NCBI GenBank assembly: GCA_002426495.1 | Contig: DIQC01000014.1 | Location: 21,469 to 41,137, forward strand | Length of the DNA stretch: 19,669 bases | From: Thermacetogenium sp. UBA5472 | Lineage (GTDB): Bacteria; Bacillota; DSM-12270; Thermacetogeniales; Thermacetogeniaceae | Direction: 5' to 3' | Shown here: piece by piece, positions 14,093-19,669 of the stretch | Layout of the letters: each line of letters opens with the position of its first letter | Numbering within the stretch: the first letter of the stretch is position 1 | Made by a program: the position numbers and the translations under genes | The notes under the pieces: generated by a model | Database searches by the model: none | What the model saw: the letters and a program-made list of their open reading frames with translations, nothing else | What the model was told of the DNA's origin: nothing

Positions 14093-14097
14093 CTAAG
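14004..14097. repeat. Local repeats: duplicated AATCACC(C)CTCTGA unit around a GGGGAC/GTCCCC palindrome
   Basis: An imperfect direct repeat occurs at 14004-14023 and 14080-14097, the second copy covering the rluB stop codon. GGGTGAT at 14048-14054 is the inverted form and can pair with either copy. The palindrome 14033-14045 contains GGACGGTCC, related to the dispersed GAGAACCGTCCC family. Confidence 0.55.
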
Positions 14098-14812
14098 AAT
14101 ATTGCTTCAATCTTTGCACCTCTTTTGGCGTAAGGAACCTGTATTCACCCGGCCTTAAACCCTCAAGATTTAAAAAAGCAACATTCTTTCTATCTAACTC
14201 AATAACAGGATGCCCGACCCATTCACACATTCTGCGAACCTGACGTTTTTTGCCCTCACGCAGACTGATCTGCAATAGCCCTTGATTATGGCCACGCATT
14301 CCCAGGAAACGAACTTTCGCCGGAGCAGTCCTGCCATCAGCAAGAGGCAGTCCTTCTCTCATCTGCTGCAGCACTGCGGGTGGCGGCTTTCCCTGCACCA
14401 GAACATGATATGTTTTCCAAACTCCAAACTTGGGATGGGTCAACAGATAGGCCAGTTCACCATCATCAGTAAGCAGCAAGAGTCCGCTGGTTTGATAATC
14501 CAGCCTCCCGACAGGAAATAGACGAACCCCGGGCAGCGAAACAAGATCAGTAACCTTTGGCCTTCCCTGAGGGTCTTTGACTGTTGTCACATAGCCTTTG
14601 GGCTTATAAAGAAGCACATAGGTGTATTGAGGGGGAAGGGTTATCTGCCTCCCATCCACAAATATCTTATCCTGATCAGGCCCGACCTTCATTCCCAGCT
14701 CTGCTATATCACCACTGACACGCACCCTTCCTTCACGGATCAGATCCTCACAAGAGCGGCGTGACCCTATACCTGCCCGAGCCATTACCTTCTGCAGGCG
14801 CTCTAAAGAAAT
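14093..14812 (-). CDS. rluB: 23S rRNA pseudouridine synthase, RluB/RsuA family
   Basis: It isomerises uridine in 23S rRNA (RluB modifies U2605 in E. coli). It has an N-terminal S4 RNA-binding domain (LQKVMARAGIGSRRSCEDLIREGRVRVSG) and a catalytic domain with YKPKGYVTT, the catalytic Asp in GRLDYQTSGLLLLTDDG, and REGKKRQVRRMCEWVGHPV. With the start proposed here the protein has 239 aa and the catalytic residue is D105. The S4 domain needs the residues ERLQKV upstream of the first ATG (14785), and these are encoded in frame. The only upstream start that fits is ATT at 14812, 9 nt after GAGGGAG; a stop TGA lies two codons before it. The position after spmB matches the B. subtilis order dacB-spmA-spmB-rluB. 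Confidence 0.9.
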   Translation of the reverse strand: MSLERLQKVMARAGIGSRRSCEDLIREGRVRVSGDIAELGMKVGPDQDKIFVDGRQITLPPQYTYVLLYKPKGYVTTVKDPQGRPKVTDLVSLPGVRLFPVGRLDYQTSGLLLLTDDGELAYLLTHPKFGVWKTYHVLVQGKPPPAVLQQMREGLPLADGRTAPAKVRFLGMRGHNQGLLQISLREGKKRQVRRMCEWVGHPVIELDRKNVAFLNLEGLRPGEYRFLTPKEVQRLKQYS

Positions 14813-14976
14813 TTTGGCTCACTCCCTCAAAAATAGGCTTGCTGATTTTATTATCATCTCTACTAATTTTAGCGCATCCGCTGCCTTCTGCCAAATTACT
14901 CCTGCAATCGGTTAGTGTCAAGACTAAGCCCAACCACTGGCCACTTACTTCCAGCCCCATACAATGACAGTCACGA

Positions 14977-15005
14977 TGAGACGCGAGAACCGTCCCCGAG
15001 TCTCA
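14977..15005. repeat. Dispersed hairpin repeat, stem TGAGAC/GTCTCA
   Basis: The arms at 14977-14982 and 15000-15005 flank a 17-nt loop that contains GAGAACCGTCCC (14985-14996). The element lies at the 3' end of spmB and overlaps its stop codon, in the roughly 190-bp spacer before rluB. It shares its loop core with elements at 6638-6678 and 16379-16390. Confidence 0.6.
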
Positions 15006-15539
15006 CCTAAAAAAAAGATGACAAATATAAAGAGAAACGAACAGCCCTATGAGATCTGCCGTCAGGCCGAGGGGCACCGCATGGCGATAGCGTCTGATCC
15101 CCACGGACCCGAAGTATACCGTTAAAACAAAAAAAGTGGTATCAGTGGTACCCTGCATTACTGAGGCCAGCCTGCCTATGAAACTGTCAGGTCCATAGGT
15201 ATGAATTAACTCGCTGGCCAAACCTAATGCACTGCTTCCTGAAAGAGGCCTCATCACAGCAAGGGGCAGTACTTCCGGAGGGGCGCCGATCAAATTCAAC
15301 ACAGGGGAACAGATCCACGCCAAAATATCCATAGCACCTGAAACACGAAATACCTTGATTGCTACAAACATTGCCACCATATAAGGGATAATGCGAACAG
15401 CAATTTGGAAGCCTTCTGATGCACCCTGAATAAACGCCTCATAAACTGGAACTTTACGTACCCATCCCACAGCTAAAAACAAGAAAAACAGGAATGGAAT
15501 AGCCCACTGCGAGATCGCGCTTAAAGTCTGCTCCATCAT
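15003..15539 (-). CDS. spmB: Spore maturation protein B
   Basis: SpmB is a polytopic membrane protein that with SpmA is needed for spore core dehydration and heat resistance in Bacillus and Clostridium. The 178-residue protein has an N-terminal membrane helix (about 10-27), a nucleoside-recognition (Gate) type segment (YEAFIQGASEGFQIAVRIIPYMVAMFVAIKVFRVSGAMD), the conserved VMRPLSGSSALGLASELI and GTTDTTFFVLTVYFGSVGIRR, and a final membrane helix. The length matches B. subtilis SpmB. The start ATG overlaps the spmA TGA (ATGATG), with AGGAG at 6 nt, indicating translational coupling. Confidence 0.96.
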   Translation of the reverse strand: MMEQTLSAISQWAIPFLFFLFLAVGWVRKVPVYEAFIQGASEGFQIAVRIIPYMVAMFVAIKVFRVSGAMDILAWICSPVLNLIGAPPEVLPLAVMRPLSGSSALGLASELIHTYGPDSFIGRLASVMQGTTDTTFFVLTVYFGSVGIRRYRHAVPLGLTADLIGLFVSLYICHLFFR

Positions 15540-16138
15540 TTCCTTCTTCTCCTGTACTTGTCACGGAAAAAGTTACGCCAACAATAATCAAGTAACAGGA
15601 TCGTAAACATGGTAAAGCCTGTCACAAACATGGTTGGGCCAACGATCTCGCTGGGGTTGGCGGAGCCTGCCGCAACTCGTATGCCAACAATAGTTGCCGG
15701 AACCAGGACAATGCAGGATGTGTTAGCAGCCAAAAAAGTGCACATAGCATCTGTAGCTGTATCAGGATGAGGATTAAGTTTCTGCAATTCATCCATCGCC
15801 TTAAGACCAAATGGGGTTGCAGCATTGCCTAACCCTAGTATATTGGCGCTGATATTCATGATGATAGAACCCATGGCCGGGTGGTCGGGAGGCACATCAG
15901 GGAAAAGCCTAGCTACTATAGGCCGCAGAAGACGCCCCAGAAAGCGAATGAAACCGGCTTGTTTTGCCACTTCCAATATACCCAACCAGAGTGTCATCAA
16001 CCCGATCAAACCCAAACAAACATTGACTGCTTCATTTGCACTGCTGAAAAGGCTCTCTGTCACCAAGTCAATCCTGCCATTGAAAGCAGCGGCAGCAATA
16101 CCACCAAGAATCATTATAAGCCAAATCAGATTGAGCAT
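15536..16138 (-). CDS. spmA: Spore maturation protein A
   Basis: SpmA is the partner of SpmB, and both are nucleoside-recognition-domain membrane proteins. The 200-residue product shows an N-terminal membrane helix, the segment NVCLGLIGLMTLWLGILEVAKQAG, the conserved MGSIIMNISANILGLGNAATPFGLKAM block, an ANTSCIVLVPATIVGIR segment and a C-terminal helix ending in a basic tail (RDKYRRRRK). The ATG has GGAGGGGGAG at 5-nt spacing. It follows dacB after a 305-bp gap containing repeats. In B. subtilis the dacB-spmA-spmB operon is expressed in the mother cell; I did not find a convincing sporulation-sigma promoter here. Confidence 0.96.
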   Translation of the reverse strand: MLNLIWLIMILGGIAAAAFNGRIDLVTESLFSSANEAVNVCLGLIGLMTLWLGILEVAKQAGFIRFLGRLLRPIVARLFPDVPPDHPAMGSIIMNISANILGLGNAATPFGLKAMDELQKLNPHPDTATDAMCTFLAANTSCIVLVPATIVGIRVAAGSANPSEIVGPTMFVTGFTMFTILLLDYCWRNFFRDKYRRRRK

Positions 16139-16443
16139 TTATTCTCCCCCCTCCAGTTGGCACCTGTTTTACCTTTATGTAGCAGGGAAAATAAATAGAA
16201 CAAATTAGTGGTTAGTCGATGGACGTTAGTGGTTGGAAAAAACTGCTTAATCATAGATCAGGGGGAGTTCTGGGGAAGGTTCTGGCGAGCTCTAATTTGC
16301 CATATACTACCACAATAAGAGATCGAAGGACGGATCGGGCGATCTCTGCTTTGCCAATTATCCCATCATAGGTATCAGGAGAACCGTCCCGCGATCTCTT
16401 TTATGTCATATGCTCCCAGATATCATGCCTATCTTCGTGCTTC
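16139..16443. other. 305-bp spacer dacB-spmA with dispersed repeats, no gene
   Basis: Four sequence pieces stand out. TTAGTGGTTAGTCG lies at 16205-16218, with a related GTTAGTGGTTGG at 16225-16236. A hairpin has arms agagatcg / cgatctct (16318-16325, 16340-16347) and a 14-nt loop. A third cgatctct lies at 16392-16399. The repeat core GAGAACCGTCCC is at 16379-16390. A possible minus-strand promoter TTGTTC / TACATA lies near 16200-16175, weakly supported. Confidence 0.5.
16318..16399. repeat. Composite dispersed hairpin repeat
   Basis: The agagatcg arm (16318-16325) can pair with cgatctct at either 16340-16347 or 16392-16399. The segment next to the second copy contains GAGAACCGTCCC (16379-16390), identical to the loop of the element at 14977-15005. 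Confidence 0.55.
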
Positions 16444-17577
16444 CTAAAACAGTGAACGGAACCAGTCGATAAAAGCTACCCAGAATGGCGGCTTCTTTGC
16501 CACATCTTCCTGAGCGATATAGTTGATTTGGCCAATCTCCTTATCATTCAACAAAACAGTCCCTTTCCCCAAAACCGAACCTTTTTTGACAGGCGCCTGC
16601 ACCTGTTCAGCCAGATCTGTTTTTAAAGTAAGTTGGTCTTTTTCGGCAGGAAGCACAGCAACTGCCAACTGCCTTTCAGGCTTCACAGAAATAGTTTTAC
16701 TGGTTCCTCTGGATACTTTGATCTGGCATGGTTGTTCTGCTTCTTCAAGGAATTCCATCTCGTAGTTGTCAAAGCCATAATTGAGCAATTTCTCTGTATC
16801 ACCATACATATCGTAGGAATTCATTACAACTGTGATGAGCTTCATATCACCTCGTTGTGCCGCTCCTACCAAGCAGCAGCCAGCGTTGCTTGTATAACCT
16901 GTTTTGACACCCCGAGAACCTTGATATCTGTTAAGCAGTTGGTTTCTGTTGATCAAAGAGCGCTCCCAGTCGTGGCCAGACCAGGGAATACCCATTTCCT
17001 TTGTGGTGACCACATCCCTGAACAGGGGATCTTTCATGCCTTCTCTGGTCAAGGTAGCTAGATCAAAAGCGGAAGTATAGTGTCCTTCGGCATCCAGGCC
17101 ATGGGGATTTGCAAAATGAGTATTCTGCAAGTTTAACTCTCTTACACGCTCATTCATTTGCGAAACAAAGAGTTCTTCACTACCGGCGACACTTTCAGCC
17201 AGAGCAACCGCGGCATCATTGGCAGAGGGCAGCATCAACGCATAGAGCAGTTCCTTCCTGCTCAACACCTCCCCCTCTTCCAACCAAATGGAGCTTTCAC
17301 CGGTTTCTGCAGCATTCTTGCTGATCACTACATCTTTATCTAAGTAACCATTTTCTATAACCAGAAGAGCAGTCATTATTTTAGTCAGACTTGCCTCCGG
17401 TAACCTTTGCTCCGCATTTTCAGCTAATAAAACCCGGCCAGAATCCTCATCAATTAAAATAGCTGCCTTTGCACTAATATCAGCAGCTGACGCAGCCTCT
17501 GCCTTGGGTTGGAACAGAATAACCAGGAAAAAAACAAAAATAAAAAGCCAAAGATTTCGATTGTTTTTGAAGATCAT
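16444..17577 (-). CDS. dacB: Sporulation-type D-alanyl-D-alanine carboxypeptidase (DacB/DacF family)
   Basis: A penicillin-binding protein that trims the terminal D-Ala from peptidoglycan stem peptides; during sporulation it limits cortex cross-linking. The 377-residue precursor has a signal peptide (hydrophobic 9-22, cleavage after about AEA28). The catalytic S63-LTK66, SAN at 118-120 and KTG at 225-227 are all present. A PBP5 C-terminal beta domain lies at about 285-360, and the end KPPFWVAFIDWFRSLF is an amphipathic membrane-anchor helix. Synteny with spmA-spmB-rluB favours the B. subtilis dacB (PBP5*) role; dacF is a common alternative label. The ATG at 17577 has only a distant GGGAG. It is separated from gerW by a terminator, so it needs its own promoter. 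Confidence 0.92.
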   Translation of the reverse strand: MIFKNNRNLWLFIFVFFLVILFQPKAEAASAADISAKAAILIDEDSGRVLLAENAEQRLPEASLTKIMTALLVIENGYLDKDVVISKNAAETGESSIWLEEGEVLSRKELLYALMLPSANDAAVALAESVAGSEELFVSQMNERVRELNLQNTHFANPHGLDAEGHYTSAFDLATLTREGMKDPLFRDVVTTKEMGIPWSGHDWERSLINRNQLLNRYQGSRGVKTGYTSNAGCCLVGAAQRGDMKLITVVMNSYDMYGDTEKLLNYGFDNYEMEFLEEAEQPCQIKVSRGTSKTISVKPERQLAVAVLPAEKDQLTLKTDLAEQVQAPVKKGSVLGKGTVLLNDKEIGQINYIAQEDVAKKPPFWVAFIDWFRSLF

Positions 17578-17600
17578 AATACGTGTCTCACTCCCAAAAA

Positions 17601-17640
17601 CTTATAATTCGACAAAACAAACTAGATCTCCTTCTCGACA
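17601..17640 (-). promoter_or_regulatory. Possible Spo0A boxes upstream of dacB
   Basis: On the minus strand TGTCGAA at 17614-17608 is a perfect 0A box (consensus TGNCGAA), and TGTCGAG at 17640-17634 matches six of seven positions, 26 bp upstream. A TATAAG follows directly at 17606-17601 but has no matching -35. Function is inferred from motif and sporulation context only. Confidence 0.3.
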
Positions 17641-17641
17641 T

Positions 17642-17666
17642 AAAAAAACCTTCCTAAATAGGAAGG
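17642..17666 (-). terminator. Intrinsic terminator after gerW/ytfJ
   Basis: On the minus strand CCTTCC (17666-17661) and GGAAGG (17654-17649) form a 6-bp stem with loop TATTTA, followed by seven T residues. It lies about 28 nt after the gerW stop and separates that operon from dacB. Confidence 0.88.
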
Positions 17667-17694
17667 GGCATAAAAGGGTGGTGTGTTTTTACCG

Positions 17695-18123
17695 CTAAAC
17701 AAGCGGGCTCGCCGGAGGAGTTTCTGGTACCGTTTTGTTTTGCTTATTCTGCTGCTGCATGATCTCTTGCAGCTTTTCCAGCAGATTGGGAGCAACATCG
17801 ATCAGACGCTCAGCAACGGCATTTCCGTCCACAGGCAGCAGACGAACATTATTGTGTCCTACTACCAAGAAACCAACAGGGCGCACAGAGACACCGCCTC
17901 CACTCCCCCCACCAAAAGGAAGGGTTCCTTCTTCATCCTTGCTGTCACCGCTCTTATAATCAGCTCCTCCAGCCGCAAATCCACAGGAAACACGGGAAAC
18001 AGGCATGATCACATTGCCATCAGGGGTTTCTACTGGGTCGCCGACGATTGTATTGACATCAATCATGTCTTTGATGTTTTCCATAGCAGTCTTCATCAGA
18101 CTCTCAATAGGATGATCCGACAA
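17695..18123 (-). CDS. ytfJ: GerW family sporulation protein (YtfJ)
   Basis: GerW/YtfJ proteins are made in the forespore and are linked to spore germination. The 142-residue product has the family N-terminus HPIESLMKTAMENIKDMIDVNTIVGDPVETPDGNVIMPVSRVSCGFAAGGADY, a glycine-rich centre (FGGGSGGGVSVRPVGFLVV), and LLPVDGNAVAERLIDVAPNLLEKL. The tail is rich in Gln, Asn and Pro. The TTG start at 18123 is preceded by AGAGAGGTGA at 6-nt spacing; a TGA two codons upstream rules out an earlier start. It lies 6 nt after the DUF2953 gene, in an operon ending at the terminator. Confidence 0.94.
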   Translation of the reverse strand: MSDHPIESLMKTAMENIKDMIDVNTIVGDPVETPDGNVIMPVSRVSCGFAAGGADYKSGDSKDEEGTLPFGGGSGGGVSVRPVGFLVVGHNNVRLLPVDGNAVAERLIDVAPNLLEKLQEIMQQQNKQNKTVPETPPASPLV

Positions 18124-18129
18124 ATCATG

Positions 18130-18762
18130 TCACCTCTCTTTATTTTTCCATTCATCATTGATTAACCAAAATAAGAAACGACTAAATACAATTATAATAT
18201 GACCTAAATGGGTAGTAAATATGCAGTTGATACTGCTTTCCCAACGCCGTCCGCCAAAGAATGGCTTTATACAGACCTGCACATGGCGTAAATCCATGCT
18301 AATAGATCGGTTGAGGTATCCTAATATTATCCCTTTTCCAGCCCACAATAAGCCGGTGGCCATACCTGTCAGTGCATAGTCAGTAAATCCCAGCTCTGTT
18401 TTCCAGGTGCAGCTGCGGCAGCTGCTTCGCTTGATAAATTCCCCGATATGCCGCAGCAATTTTTGATAACGGTGATAAATTTTTGGGATATCTTCCAGTG
18501 ACGTGATTTTGTAATGCTCTTCCTCTTCACTGATACGAAAAGGGATGATAAACCGGCTTCTTTTCTTGTAACTATCTGGTCCAAAAAATACTTTTGTCCC
18601 AAAGCCGACTTTCTTCTGAAAGAATTCCAGCCTCAGTAAAAGTGAATGCTCATCCTTGCCCCACTTATAAAAAAAGCGCAGTTCTACTGGGAGTACTGCC
18701 AAAAAAAGCCCTATTGCCAAAATAATTGTAATGATCAATAAAGTCAGTTCGGGCTGGCGCAA
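18130..18762 (-). CDS. DUF2953 family membrane protein
   Basis: A membrane-anchored protein of unknown biochemical role, regularly found next to ytfJ/gerW in Clostridia and Bacilli. An N-terminal transmembrane helix (TLLIITIILAIGLFLAVLP) is followed by a cytoplasmic or surface domain with VELRFFYKWGKDEHSLLLRLEFF, then SSCRSCTWKTELGFTDYALTGMATGLLWAGKGIILGYL, the characteristic DUF2953 C-terminal block, and a last hydrophobic stretch (HLGHIIIVFSRFLFWLI). The start is inferred to be the TTG at 18762, behind GAGGTG at 7 nt. The frame remains open to 18807 (a TTG) with an ATG at 18786, neither with a good RBS. Association with spore function is by context. Confidence 0.85.
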   Translation of the reverse strand: MRQPELTLLIITIILAIGLFLAVLPVELRFFYKWGKDEHSLLLRLEFFQKKVGFGTKVFFGPDSYKKRSRFIIPFRISEEEEHYKITSLEDIPKIYHRYQKLLRHIGEFIKRSSCRSCTWKTELGFTDYALTGMATGLLWAGKGIILGYLNRSISMDLRHVQVCIKPFFGGRRWESSINCIFTTHLGHIIIVFSRFLFWLINDEWKNKER

Positions 18763-18855
18763 CCTTATACACCTCACAGTTGCCATTGTGAAAATAAACA
18801 CTCTCAACTGATATTAAGGTTTGCGTCCGAGAGGAAAAGTATACTATTTACTCCA

Positions 18856-19395
18856 CTATTTTTCGTTGTTTCCCAGATCCGGGAGGGGAGGCAGGTCGTT
18901 CAGGTCATTGAGTCCAAAAGACTCCAGAAACTTCGGTGTGGTGCCATAAAGTATCGGTCTGCCCGGACCATTGACCCGACCCATTTCTTGAATCAACTCT
19001 CGTTCAAGCAGATTTGTCAGGATATGGTCCACCCGGACACCCCGAATGGCTTCAATTTTAACTCTGGTCACAGGTTGGTAGTAGGCAATGATACTCAGGG
19101 TTTCCAGGGCAGCCTTGGAAAGTGAAGGTTCTTCAGCTCTTTCTTGTAAAAGCTTTTCTATATAAGAGGAATATTCAGGCCTGGTAACCAGTTGATAGCC
19201 ACCTGCAACCTTTACCAACTGCAAGCCGTGCCCCTGCTCGTTATAGCGATTTTCCAGCTTGGAGAGCAATTCATCCACATCTCTTGTCGAATAGCCGGTT
19301 AAGCGGCTCAGAGTCTCGGTCGGTATTGGTTTTGCCGCAACAAATATTAAAGCTTCCAATACAGCTGTTGCCTCTTCAGGAAATATCACTGCCAT
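18856..19395 (-). CDS. scpB: Segregation and condensation protein B
   Basis: ScpB is a kleisin-associated winged-helix dimer that with ScpA and SMC forms the bacterial condensin. The 179-residue product has two winged-helix domains: EEATAVLEALIFVAAKPIPTETLSRLTG...VDELLSKL with GLQLVKVAGGYQLVTRPEY, then LSKAALETLSIIAYYQPVTRVKIEAIRGVRVDHILTNLLERELIQEMGRVNGPGRPILYGTTPKFLESFGL. These are the most conserved ScpB motifs. A GGAGAGGAATGGG precedes the ATG. It is 132 nt after scpA. Confidence 0.97.
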   Translation of the reverse strand: MAVIFPEEATAVLEALIFVAAKPIPTETLSRLTGYSTRDVDELLSKLENRYNEQGHGLQLVKVAGGYQLVTRPEYSSYIEKLLQERAEEPSLSKAALETLSIIAYYQPVTRVKIEAIRGVRVDHILTNLLERELIQEMGRVNGPGRPILYGTTPKFLESFGLNDLNDLPPLPDLGNNEK

Positions 19396-19527
19396 CCCAT
19401 TCCTCTCCCTGCTTTTCTTAATTCAAAGCGTAAACTAAGCGAAACTATCTCCGATCATCCTAAATAATAATAACACTAATAATAATCATTTCCACTGTAA
19501 CAACCCCAAGTACTAGACAACCAAGTA
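19396..19527. other. 132-bp spacer scpA-scpB with short tandem repeats
   Basis: No gene seen. There is an AT-rich (AATAAT)-like run near 19460-19490 and a direct repeat ccaagtact at 19506-19514 and 19521-19529, the second copy overlapping the scpA stop codon. No terminator hairpin with a T-tract is seen. Confidence 0.4.
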
Positions 19528-19669
19528 CTATCGGAGCTCTTCGCCAGGAACAAGCAATAGTTCCTCCTTTTCCTGCTCATTCTGGACCCTCATCTTGCCC
19601 TCATAAACAAGCTCCAGAACCGCCAGAAAAGTAACAATTACCTCTTCTCTTCTATAATTAGCAGGGAAA
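19528..19669 (-). CDS. scpA: Segregation and condensation protein A, C-terminal fragment
   Basis: Only the last 46 residues are inside the window. The frame reads FPANYRREEVIVTFLAVLEL, then a short basic stretch and a Glu/Leu-rich end, with TAG at 19530-19528. The REEVIVTFLAVLELV segment is the C-terminal winged-helix of the kleisin ScpA, which binds the SMC head. The position upstream of scpB is the usual one. The truncation is due to the window edge only. Confidence 0.88.
   Translation of the reverse strand, partial: FPANYRREEVIVTFLAVLELVYEGKMRVQNEQEKEELLLVPGEELR

Noticed and set aside
14004..14097. CRISPR-like array
   Set aside because: Repeats are few, differ in orientation and have no regular spacer length; no cas genes in the window.
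14748..14960. 70-aa minus-strand reading frame overlapping the rluB start
   Set aside because: It runs in another frame through the conserved S4 coding region, has low-complexity composition and no family resemblance.
16633..17061. 142-aa plus-strand open frame
   Set aside because: Antisense to the catalytic region of dacB, no recognisable motif.
17683..18165. 160-aa plus-strand open frame
   Set aside because: Antisense to gerW/ytfJ, which has clear family motifs, an RBS and a terminator.

Overview
This 19.7-kb window looks like core chromosome from a spore-forming anaerobic Firmicute of the class Clostridia. The evidence is spmA/spmB, a GerW-type sporulation protein, a sporulation-type D-Ala-D-Ala carboxypeptidase, an 8-Cys clostridial ferredoxin, T-box regulation, an IspH with an acidic C-terminal extension and strong GGAGG-type ribosome binding sites. 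All 24 supported coding regions lie on the minus strand, so transcription runs from high to low coordinates. I see no insertion sequence, prophage, CRISPR array, rRNA or tRNA.

From right to left in the direction of transcription, the first block is chromosome segregation and sporulation: the end of scpA, scpB, a DUF2953 membrane protein, a gerW/ytfJ gene with a clear terminator, then dacB, spmA, spmB and rluB. The order dacB-spmA-spmB-rluB matches the Bacillus subtilis arrangement. The second block is cobalamin uptake and use: lipoprotein btuF, permease btuC, an ATPase carrying an extra C-terminal Rossmann-like domain, and the adenosyltransferase cobO. A likely operon of two uncharacterised genes, a hutP-like gene and aroH (chorismate mutase) follows, then a monocistronic 2[4Fe-4S] ferredoxin with its own promoter and terminator.

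The left half is aromatic amino acid biosynthesis leading into essential housekeeping genes. A short DAHP synthase (280 aa, no regulatory domain) is followed by a 450-nt T-box leader and a second DAHP synthase with an N-terminal ferredoxin-like domain, which overlaps pheA by ATGA. After a 359-bp gap come aroA, cmk, plsC and ispH, and ispH runs off the left edge. Together aroF, aroH, aroA and pheA cover the entry step, the EPSP step and the chorismate-to-phenylpyruvate steps. The T-box appears to read UUC (Phe), which fits control of aroF-pheA by charged tRNA-Phe, in addition to Phe feedback through the ACT domain of PheA.

The most interesting points are: a T-box leader with one Stem I followed by two successive antiterminator/terminator modules; two genes (ispH and rluB) that appear to lack any ATG/GTG/TTG at the position required by conserved protein and RBS; the BtuD-like ATPase fusion; a Cys-rich insertion in CobO; and a family of short hairpins in several intergenic gaps that share the core GAGAACCGTCCC while their stems differ. 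I found no convincing wholly new multi-gene system.
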